A DNA stretch of 12,606 bases, from positions 1 to 12,606 of the forward strand of contig CAJGDA010000036.1 of NCBI GenBank assembly GCA_904501935.1, read 5' to 3'. Positions 7,593-12,606 of this stretch are shown piece after piece (the stretch's first letter is position 1; every line of letters begins with the position of its first letter). The notes below the pieces were generated by a model. The model was not told the DNA's origin. It searched no databases and was given only the letters and a program-made list of their open reading frames with translations. Made by a program: the position numbers and the translations under genes. This stretch comes from an uncultured Methanobrevibacter sp. Its GTDB lineage: Archaea; Methanobacteriota; Methanobacteria; Methanobacteriales; Methanobacteriaceae.

Positions 7593-7645
7593 AATATATT
7601 AACTCCATTTAACATTTATCTTAATAACTTTTATTTTGCTTTTTG

Positions 7646-7659
7646 TATAAAAAGCTTTT
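7646..7659 (-). promoter_or_regulatory. BRE/TATA promoter of the Ig-repeat protein gene
   Basis: The minus strand reads AAAAGC (7659-7654) then TTTTTATA (7653-7646), a good archaeal BRE plus TATA box. Transcription would start near 7622, giving a leader of about 30 bases with GGAG before the ATG. The palindrome AAAAGCTTTT (7650-7659) covers the BRE and part of the TATA box. Confidence 0.55.
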
Positions 7660-7687
7660 GATTTTTAAAAAAAGCTTAAATAAGCTT
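7652..7687. repeat. Three AAGCTT elements at 20- and 10-base spacing upstream of the surface-protein promoter
   Basis: AAGCTT occurs at 7652-7657, 7672-7677 and 7682-7687, so the copies lie on the same face of the helix. Each is set in A- or T-runs. The first overlaps the BRE/TATA region. They could be regulator sites, intrinsically curved DNA, or chance in AT-rich sequence; a fourth, unphased copy is at 7814-7819. Confidence 0.35.
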
Positions 7688-7952
7688 AATTTAAGAAAAA
7701 TAAGCAATTATAAGTTTAAAAATATAATGAATATTTTAAATATGATGAAATTATGAACAAAAGATGAACTTATAGTGAAATTTGAATCCTTTATTTAATT
7801 AATATCCATAAAAAAGCTTAAAAACAGACAAATAATCATTAACCATTTAAAGATTTATTAATAATGTAAATTTTAGTAAAATGAATATAATCATATCAAT
7901 AAACTAAATCTCAAATAAAAAAGCTCAAATATCAATATAAACGGCATATATT

Positions 7953-7968
7953 AAAAAAAAGAAAAAAA
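7953..7968 (-). terminator. Oligo-T terminator of the purC-glmS operon
   Basis: On the minus strand, 21 bases after the glmS stop, seven T, one C and eight T follow each other. This is the typical archaeal intrinsic terminator and marks the end of the five-gene transcript. Confidence 0.7.
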
Positions 7969-7989
7969 GTTAAATAAGGTTGAAATACC

Positions 7990-9774
7990 CTATTCTACAG
8001 TAACACATTTTGCTAAATTTTTAGGTTTGTCAGGGTCATGACCCTTTTCAAGAGTGATATAATATGCAATCAATTGTAAAGGTACGATGTAAACCAGTGG
8101 CGCAATAATCTCTTTCACATCTGAGTTAATTGCAACAACATCATCTGCTTTAGCTTTTAATGATTCATCATCCGCAGAACCAATAGCCAACACATTAGCT
8201 CCTCTGGATTTAACCTCCTCCAAATTACTCATAGTCTTCCTATATGTGTCTCCAGGAGGAATAACAACCACAACTGGAATTCCTTCGTCAATTAAAGCTA
8301 AAGGACCATGCTTGAGTTCACCTGCAGCATAACCTTCACCATGAATATATGTGATTTCCTTAAGTTTCAAAGCACCTTCCAAAGCGGTAGGGTAAGTATA
8401 GCCTCTTCCCAAATAGAAGAAATCACGGGCATAGTTGTATCTTTTAGATATCTGCTTGATGAAATCAACATCTTCAAGAGCCTCATTGATAAAGTCCGGA
8501 ACCTTCTCAAGTTCATTAAGCAATTCCACATTATTTGAAAGAATAGCTGCAAACAAGTAAATTGCAGTAAGCTGAGCTACATAAGTCTTTGTTGCTGCAA
8601 CACCAATTTCAGGACCTGCTTGAGTTTGAATTACATATTTGGCTCTTCTTGTGATTGATGAACCTGCAACATTAACAATTCCTAAAGTTTTTGATGTTTC
8701 ATTTGCCACATCCAATGCCTTAAGTGAATCGGCAGTTTCACCAGATTGTGAAATAAATACAACTAAAGTTTTATCATTCAAAGTTTTAGCAGAATATTTA
8801 AACTCGGATGCCAAAATAACATCAGTTGGAATACCTGCAAGTGATTCTATTAAGTATTTGCCTGTTAAAGATGCATGATAAGAGGTTCCGCATGCCACAA
8901 AGCAAATCCTTTGAATATCTTCTATATCATTGATTATTTCTTGAATATTTTCTTTTTGAGTTAAGGTGTTTCTTACAGCTGTTGCCTGTTCGTTGATTTC
9001 CTTAATCATAAAGTGATCATAGCCTTCTTTTTCAGCCATTTCAGGTGTCCAGTTAATAGTATCAATCTCTTTGTTGACTACATTATCAAATTCATCATGA
9101 ACAACAACACCCTCCTTATCCAAAATGACAATTTCTCCACGTTCAGGATAAATTATATCACGAGCATACTTCAAAATAGCTGGAGAATCAGAAGCCAGAT
9201 AATAGCCTTCCTGACCAATTCCAATGATTAATGGAGAGTCTTTACGTGTAGCAACTATTTTATTAGGTTCCTTTGTTGAAATTGCTGCTATTGCATAAGC
9301 TCCTTCAATAATATCAATTGTTTTTCTAATTGCATGTTCAAGGTCGAATTTTTCATCCATGAACTTTTGAATCAAATGCGGAATTACTTCAGTATCTGTA
9401 TCTGATTTGAATACATGTCCTTCCAGAATTAGCTTTTCTTTGATTTCCAAGTAATTTTCAATAATCCCATTGTGAACAACAGCAACAGTATTATCTTCAT
9501 CAACGTGAGGGTGTGAATTTAATTTAGATGGATCACCATGTGTTGCCCATCTTACATGTGCAATACCAAAGTTTCCTGGCATATCGGTAAGATTTAAGCT
9601 TTTATCTACTTCCTCTATTTTTCCTTTGTCTTTTTTAATATGTATCTTTTCATCGGAAAAAGTAGCCAAACCTATTGAATCATAGCCTCTGTATTCTAAT
9701 TTGGATATGCAATCAAAAAGAATAGGTGCTACATCCTCATCATCCTTCAATATACAACCTACAATTCCACACAT
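7990..9774 (-). CDS. glmS: Glutamine--fructose-6-phosphate aminotransferase (isomerizing)
   Basis: GlmS makes glucosamine-6-phosphate from fructose-6-phosphate and glutamine, the entry to UDP-GlcNAc and so to pseudomurein and surface glycans. The 594 residues fit the family (about 600). The class II glutaminase domain (1 to about 225) starts with MCGIVGC, where C2 is the nucleophile, and carries HVRWATHG (73-80), HNGIIENY (101-108) and SDTDTEVIPH (124-133). Two SIS sugar-isomerase domains follow (about 285-415 with CGTSYH at 295-300 and SQSGET at 342-347; about 450-580 with EGALKLKEITY and GELKHGPLALI). The C-terminal KPKNLAKCVTVE is also typical. It begins 4 bases after cobA ends, with AAAGGTGAT holding the cobA stop just before the ATG, so translation is probably coupled. 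It is the last gene of the operon. All key residues are present. Confidence 0.97.
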   Translation of the reverse strand: MCGIVGCILKDDEDVAPILFDCISKLEYRGYDSIGLATFSDEKIHIKKDKGKIEEVDKSLNLTDMPGNFGIAHVRWATHGDPSKLNSHPHVDEDNTVAVVHNGIIENYLEIKEKLILEGHVFKSDTDTEVIPHLIQKFMDEKFDLEHAIRKTIDIIEGAYAIAAISTKEPNKIVATRKDSPLIIGIGQEGYYLASDSPAILKYARDIIYPERGEIVILDKEGVVVHDEFDNVVNKEIDTINWTPEMAEKEGYDHFMIKEINEQATAVRNTLTQKENIQEIINDIEDIQRICFVACGTSYHASLTGKYLIESLAGIPTDVILASEFKYSAKTLNDKTLVVFISQSGETADSLKALDVANETSKTLGIVNVAGSSITRRAKYVIQTQAGPEIGVAATKTYVAQLTAIYLFAAILSNNVELLNELEKVPDFINEALEDVDFIKQISKRYNYARDFFYLGRGYTYPTALEGALKLKEITYIHGEGYAAGELKHGPLALIDEGIPVVVVIPPGDTYRKTMSNLEEVKSRGANVLAIGSADDESLKAKADDVVAINSDVKEIIAPLVYIVPLQLIAYYITLEKGHDPDKPKNLAKCVTVE

Positions 9775-9778
9775 CTAA

Positions 9779-10495
9779 TCACCTTTGATATTCATAAATG
9801 TCCTTATACATCTTAACAACATCCCCAATGATTAAAATAGCTGGAGTGTTGATTTTTTTATCTGAAATGTCGCCTAATGTTCCAAATACTAAATTTTGAT
9901 TTGGGAGTGTTCCACTTTCTAAAGCACAAACGGGAGTGTCCGCCGGACGATATTTCATAATTTCAGAAGTATTTTCTTTGATATTTCCGATTCCCATTAA
10001 AATAATTAATGTATCTGCAGTGTAATCCCAGTGTACCTGACTTTCCGGTTTTGTCGGGTCTTCATGACCGGTTACAATAGTGAGTGATGTTGCAACACCC
10101 CTGTGAGTTACAGGCAGTCCTAAATATGTTGGTGCTCCAATAGCTGAAGTTACACCTGGAATAACTTCAAATTTGATATCATGTTCCATTAAAGCCAATA
10201 TCTCTTCTCCACCACGACCAAAGACAAAAGGATCGCCTCCTTTTAATCTTACTACATTTTCATGGTTCTGAGCCTGTTTTACAATCAAATCATTGATTTC
10301 ATCTTGAGTTTTGTAATGCTCACCTGCTTTTTTACCTACATATATTTTTTCTGCAGATTCCGGAGCATGAGCCAATATTTCATCATTAGCCAAATAATCA
10401 TATAAAACAACATCAGCTTTGTTTAAAGCTTTAACAGCTTTAAGAGTTATTAAATCAGCATCTCCAGGTCCTGCACCAATTAAATAAACCACCAT
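9779..10495 (-). CDS. cobA: Uroporphyrinogen-III C-methyltransferase (SUMT)
   Basis: This enzyme uses two SAM to turn uroporphyrinogen III into precorrin-2, the branch point to cobamides, coenzyme F430 and siroheme, all central to a methanogen. The 238 residues match the stand-alone enzyme. Visible motifs are YLIGAGPGDADLIT (4-17), VRLKGGDPFVFGRGGEE (82-98), VIPGVTSAIGAPTYLGLPVTH (111-131) and the SAM-side LIILMG. No HemD or CysG dehydrogenase part is fused, so later steps need other proteins. It lies between purQ (8-base gap, AAGTGAT before the ATG) and glmS (4-base gap). Its place in a purine and amino-sugar transcript is metabolically mixed; a shared growth-linked control is the likely reason. 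Confidence 0.95.
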   Translation of the reverse strand: MVVYLIGAGPGDADLITLKAVKALNKADVVLYDYLANDEILAHAPESAEKIYVGKKAGEHYKTQDEINDLIVKQAQNHENVVRLKGGDPFVFGRGGEEILALMEHDIKFEVIPGVTSAIGAPTYLGLPVTHRGVATSLTIVTGHEDPTKPESQVHWDYTADTLIILMGIGNIKENTSEIMKYRPADTPVCALESGTLPNQNLVFGTLGDISDKKINTPAILIIGDVVKMYKDIYEYQR

Positions 10496-10503
10496 ATAAT
10501 CAC

Positions 10504-11148
10504 TTATAAAAATCCTTTGAAAAAGTTTAAACCATCATCTGAACCAAATAGCTCTTCACATGCTCTTTCAGGGTGAGGCATCATTGCAACAACAAGTCCT
10601 GATTCATCACAAACGCTTGTAATTGCTTCCATTGAACCATTTGGGTTTTTGCCTTCAAATTGCAATACAATTTGGTCTTGGTCTTTTAACAAATCCATGT
10701 TTTCTGTGTAGAACCTTCCTTCAGCATGTGCAATAGGAAGTGCGATTTTTTGATCTTTTTTGAATGCCTTTGTGAAAGGTGTTCTGTTGGTTGCGACTTT
10801 TAATTCAACCCATTCGCAGTTGAATTTAGGATTTTCATTTGTTATGAAAATTCCCGGAATCAAACCAATTTCACCTAAGATTTGAGCTCCATTACAAATT
10901 CCTAAAACTGGTTTTTCTTCTTTGACCAATTCTTTTATTCCATCAATAACCGGTGTAATGGAAGCAATTGCACCTGCCCTTAAGTAATCTCCATATGAAA
11001 ATCCTCCAGGAATAACGATGCCGTCATAGTCTGTGAGTTTTTCTTCACTCCACCAGATATATTCCGGTGTAAGACCAGCTAGCTCAATAGCTTTTGCAAC
11101 ATCCCTGTCACAATTTGTTCCCGGAAATCTAATTACTCCAATTTTCAT
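10504..11148 (-). CDS. purQ: Phosphoribosylformylglycinamidine (FGAM) synthase, glutaminase subunit
   Basis: PurQ releases ammonia from glutamine for PurL in the fourth step of purine synthesis; PurS links the two. The 214 residues form a class I (triad) amidotransferase: VIRFPGTNCDRD (5-16), IPGGFSYGDYLRAGAIA (46-62), nucleophile C85 in VLGICNGAQILGE, and H192/E194 in MPHPERACE. This is the small separate subunit used with PurS, not the C-terminal part of a large fused PurL. The purS stop TAG lies inside the purQ ribosome binding region (TAGGTGAT), which suggests coupled translation. The synthetase subunit PurL is not in the window. Confidence 0.97.
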   Translation of the reverse strand: MKIGVIRFPGTNCDRDVAKAIELAGLTPEYIWWSEEKLTDYDGIVIPGGFSYGDYLRAGAIASITPVIDGIKELVKEEKPVLGICNGAQILGEIGLIPGIFITNENPKFNCEWVELKVATNRTPFTKAFKKDQKIALPIAHAEGRFYTENMDLLKDQDQIVLQFEGKNPNGSMEAITSVCDESGLVVAMMPHPERACEELFGSDDGLNFFKGFL

Positions 11149-11156
11149 TTAATCAC

Positions 11157-11423
11157 CTATTTACCGCAAGCCATGTTTTGTGGAATAACATTGATTTTGT
11201 AATCATGAATTACAGGATTACAAAGCAATCTTTCACACATGTCAACTACATTTTCTCTGATTACTTCTCTGTCTTCACCTTCCATCTGGAATTTAATTAT
11301 TTCAACGGTTTTTACATTTTTAGCTTCATAGCCAAGTAAATCGAGAGATCTTTCAATTGTAGTTGCTTCAGGGTTTAACATACCGCTTTTTAAAGAGATT
11401 TTAACTTCAATATCGAATAACAC
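11157..11423 (-). CDS. purS: FGAM synthase subunit PurS, GTG start
   Basis: PurS is the small bridging subunit of the PurSQL complex, found in archaea and Gram-positive bacteria. The 88 residues carry the family pattern: FDIEVKISLKSGMLNPEA (3-20), the strand-helix pattern around LLGYEAKNVKTVEII (29-43), then RENVVDMCERLLCNPVIHDYKI (56-77). The start codon is GTG directly after the purC stop TAA, with no gap, and GGTGAT lies 4 bases ahead inside the last purC codons. No in-frame ATG fits before residue 15, which would cut into the conserved first strand. Confidence 0.95.
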   Translation of the reverse strand: MLFDIEVKISLKSGMLNPEATTIERSLDLLGYEAKNVKTVEIIKFQMEGEDREVIRENVVDMCERLLCNPVIHDYKINVIPQNMACGK

Positions 11424-12152
11424 TTAAATCACCTTTTCATCATCTGGAATAATTCTATTATATACTTCTATATAGGCATCCATAACTTCATTATCTTTTC
11501 CTTTTCTGAATAATTCTTTATCCAACATATCTAAAGTTTCGCTATCCCATAGTCTGCAGCTGTCAGGGGATATTTCATCACCTAAAAGAATATTACCTTG
11601 ACCATCCTTACCAAATTCAACTTTAAAATCAACTAAGATAATTCCAGCATCTGCTAAAAATTTAGATAAGACTTCATTGATTTTTAATGCCTTTTCGGTT
11701 AAAGTATCAATTTCTTCTTGAGTAGCAATACCTAATGCTTTGATAAGAGAATCATTGAGCATAGGGTCATGGTATTCATCGGCTTTGAAGTCCATTTGAA
11801 CAATAGGAGGTTCTAATCTAGTACCGTCTGCAATTGGATATTTGCGTACTAAGCTGCCAGTTGCAATGTTTCTTACAATAACTTCAATTGGAATCATTTC
11901 AAGTTTTTTTGCAATCATGACATTAGGTTCGGGTAAGTCAATGAATTGGGTTTCAACACCGTTTTCCTCCAATACTTTAAATATCTTAGAAGAAATGACA
12001 GCATTATAAGCTCCCTTATCGCTCATTACTTCTTTTCTTTCACCATCACCTGCAGTCATATCATCTCTAAACTCGATAATGACCTCATCAGGATTGTCAG
12101 TAGCGTATACACTTTTTACTTTTCCAGAATTAATTAACTCTTTTTTGTTCAT
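11424..12152 (-). CDS. purC: Phosphoribosylaminoimidazole-succinocarboxamide (SAICAR) synthase
   Basis: PurC joins CAIR and aspartate with ATP to give SAICAR in purine synthesis. The 242 residues are the usual size. Family motifs are GKVKSVY at 10-16 (ATP site), GDGERKEVMSDKG at 35-47, MIPIEVIVRNIATGSLVRKY at 86-105, DFKVEFG at 175-181 and GDEISPDSCRLWD at 191-203. Nothing is missing. It is the first gene of the five-gene transcript. Its ribosome binding site (GTTGAT, three bases before the ATG) is weak compared with those of the later genes. Upstream lies a TATA-type promoter at 12199-12207. Confidence 0.97.
   Translation of the reverse strand: MNKKELINSGKVKSVYATDNPDEVIIEFRDDMTAGDGERKEVMSDKGAYNAVISSKIFKVLEENGVETQFIDLPEPNVMIAKKLEMIPIEVIVRNIATGSLVRKYPIADGTRLEPPIVQMDFKADEYHDPMLNDSLIKALGIATQEEIDTLTEKALKINEVLSKFLADAGIILVDFKVEFGKDGQGNILLGDEISPDSCRLWDSETLDMLDKELFRKGKDNEVMDAYIEVYNRIIPDDEKVI
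11428..11433 (-). promoter_or_regulatory. Ribosome binding site that fixes the purS GTG start
   Basis: On the minus strand GGTGAT, a good match to the archaeal anti-Shine-Dalgarno, ends 4 bases before the GTG. It lies inside the purC codons for Val-Ile next to its stop, so purS translation probably depends on ribosomes finishing purC. Confidence 0.75.
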
Positions 12153-12198
12153 GATATCAACAAATAAATTATTATAATATAATTTTTAGTTTTAATAT

Positions 12199-12207
12199 TA
12201 TATAAAA
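12199..12207 (-). promoter_or_regulatory. Promoter TATA box of the purC-purS-purQ-cobA-glmS operon
   Basis: The minus strand reads TTTTATATA after an A/T-rich AAATTAT lead. The predicted start is near 12175, leaving a leader of about 23 bases to purC. It sits just past the oligo-T terminator of the upstream gene, so the 83-base gap serves both purposes. No clear operator is seen. Confidence 0.55.
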
Positions 12208-12214
12208 ATAATTT

Positions 12215-12228
12215 AAAAAATAAAAAAA
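12215..12228 (-). terminator. Oligo-T terminator after the 97-residue hypothetical gene
   Basis: On the minus strand seven T, one A and six T begin 7 bases after the stop codon of the 97-residue gene. It separates that transcript from the purine operon, whose promoter starts right behind it. Confidence 0.6.
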
Positions 12229-12235
12229 GTAGTAG

Positions 12236-12529
12236 TTATAATTCGTTAATATAACTTACATCGCCTTCACTTTGGCCAAACTTCATACCGTTAAGAGAGC
12301 CGTTTGGAAGTTCAGACATGATGATGACCGGATATTCATCATTAGGTTTCAGAAACATTTGATGAGTAACATCCTGTCTTGTTTTAACTACTATCTTATA
12401 ATTATTGTCGCTTTTAGATAAATCCCCATCAAGAAATACCTCATTGAAGGATTGCTCTAAAAGATAATCTGGAAATGATTCTTCAATATCAAAATAGTTT
12501 AATAAATCTTTTAAAATCATTTCAATCAT
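12236..12529 (-). CDS. Small hypothetical acidic protein
   Basis: I do not recognise this 97-residue protein. It is acidic and soluble, without signal peptide or membrane helix. It has a helical start (ILKDLLNYFDIEESFPDYLLEQ, about 5-26) followed by strand-like segments (YKIVVKTR, YPVIIMSEL). The ATG at 12529 overlaps the stop of the upstream gene as ATGA, the usual sign of translational coupling. A second ATG three codons later (12520) has GGAATGAT ahead of it, a partial match to the archaeal ribosome binding site, so a 94-residue product is also possible. Its own terminator follows at 12215-12228. Function is open; it probably works with the protein encoded just upstream. Confidence 0.7.
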   Translation of the reverse strand: MIEMILKDLLNYFDIEESFPDYLLEQSFNEVFLDGDLSKSDNNYKIVVKTRQDVTHQMFLKPNDEYPVIIMSELPNGSLNGMKFGQSEGDVSYINEL

Positions 12530-12606
12530 TCCAAACTAGGAAGTTTATCTTGATCTGAAGCATATGAAGAACCTATTAACTCACCAGTATTTGAATCGAA
12601 CTGGCG
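12526..12606 (-). CDS. C-terminal end of an unidentified gene, 5' part outside window
   Basis: The minus frame entering from the right edge gives 26 codons, starting RQFDSNTGELIGSSYA and ending DKLPSLE, then TGA. The stop overlaps the next start by 4 bases (ATGA), the normal form of coupled genes, which supports this frame as real. The tail is polar and acidic and too short to identify. Confidence 0.55.
   Translation of the reverse strand, partial: RQFDSNTGELIGSSYASDQDKLPSLE

Larger units (their letters stand above)
7593..7989. other. 397-base AT-rich intergenic region
   Basis: No gene is supported; reading frames are short and lack ribosome binding sites. The part next to 7593 holds the ribosome binding site and promoter of the Ig-repeat protein, and the end near 7970 holds the glmS terminator. 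The middle (about 7700-7940) is very AT-rich with short repeated words such as AAAAAAGCT (7809-7817 and 7918-7926), and I see no RNA gene in it. Confidence 0.7.

Noticed and set aside
7700..7940. Possible small gene or RNA in the long AT-rich gap
   Set aside because: ATG codons there are followed by stops within a few codons, and no stable hairpin or T-tract-bounded unit was found.
8308..9231. Several open frames on the plus strand within glmS
   Set aside because: They lie fully opposite a gene with all catalytic motifs, have no ribosome binding sites and encode low-complexity products.
9775..9778. glmS ribozyme upstream of glmS
   Set aside because: Only 4 bases separate cobA and glmS and there is no room for the ribozyme, which is also a bacterial element.
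11946..12137. Plus-strand frame opposite the start of purC
   Set aside because: It is antisense to the conserved N-terminal part of purC, without supporting signals.

Overview
The window reads as chromosomal DNA of a Methanobacteriales archaeon, most likely a Methanobrevibacter-like gut or rumen methanogen. I infer this from the archaeal tRNA-guanine transglycosylase (archaeosine pathway) with its PUA domain, a separate small PurS subunit, archaeal TATA-type promoters, oligo-T terminators instead of hairpin-plus-T ones, GGTGAT-type ribosome binding sites, very AT-rich intergenic DNA, and a signal-peptide protein built of Ig-like repeats of the kind these methanogens carry in large numbers. 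The species cannot be settled by eye.

Layout. Left block (1-3959, minus strand): tgtA, a class I SAM methyltransferase and a polysaccharide flippase, transcribed in that order with 4- and 9-base gaps. The flippase runs off the left edge. A 309-base divergent promoter region (3960-4268) follows. It holds a strong TATA/BRE-like element and a 15-base palindrome. Next comes the only plus-strand gene (4269-5486), a stand-alone MnmC-type methyltransferase with an extra C-terminal region. It converges on and overlaps by 9 bases a secreted Ig-repeat protein (5478-7592, minus) that ends in a double-CxxC module. A 397-base AT-rich non-coding stretch (7593-7989) carries the promoter of the repeat protein and the terminator of the next operon.

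Right block (7990-12152, minus): purC, purS, purQ, cobA and glmS in transcription order. Gaps are 0 to 8 bases and stop codons lie in or beside the next ribosome binding site, so this is almost certainly one transcript. It supplies de novo purine synthesis (SAICAR synthetase and two subunits of FGAM synthetase), precorrin-2 synthesis for corrinoid, F430 and siroheme cofactors, and glucosamine-6-phosphate for UDP-GlcNAc and cell-wall precursors. A promoter sits upstream of purC and a terminator downstream of glmS. At the right edge are a 97-residue hypothetical protein and the last 26 codons of another gene, coupled by an ATGA overlap.

Most of the window is ordinary housekeeping sequence. I do not see a clear new biological system. 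The parts most worth a second look are the MnmC-like protein facing tgtA, the cysteine module on the surface protein, the compact convergent 3' ends where one gene's terminator lies in the other gene's lysine codons, and the phased AAGCTT elements at the surface-protein promoter.
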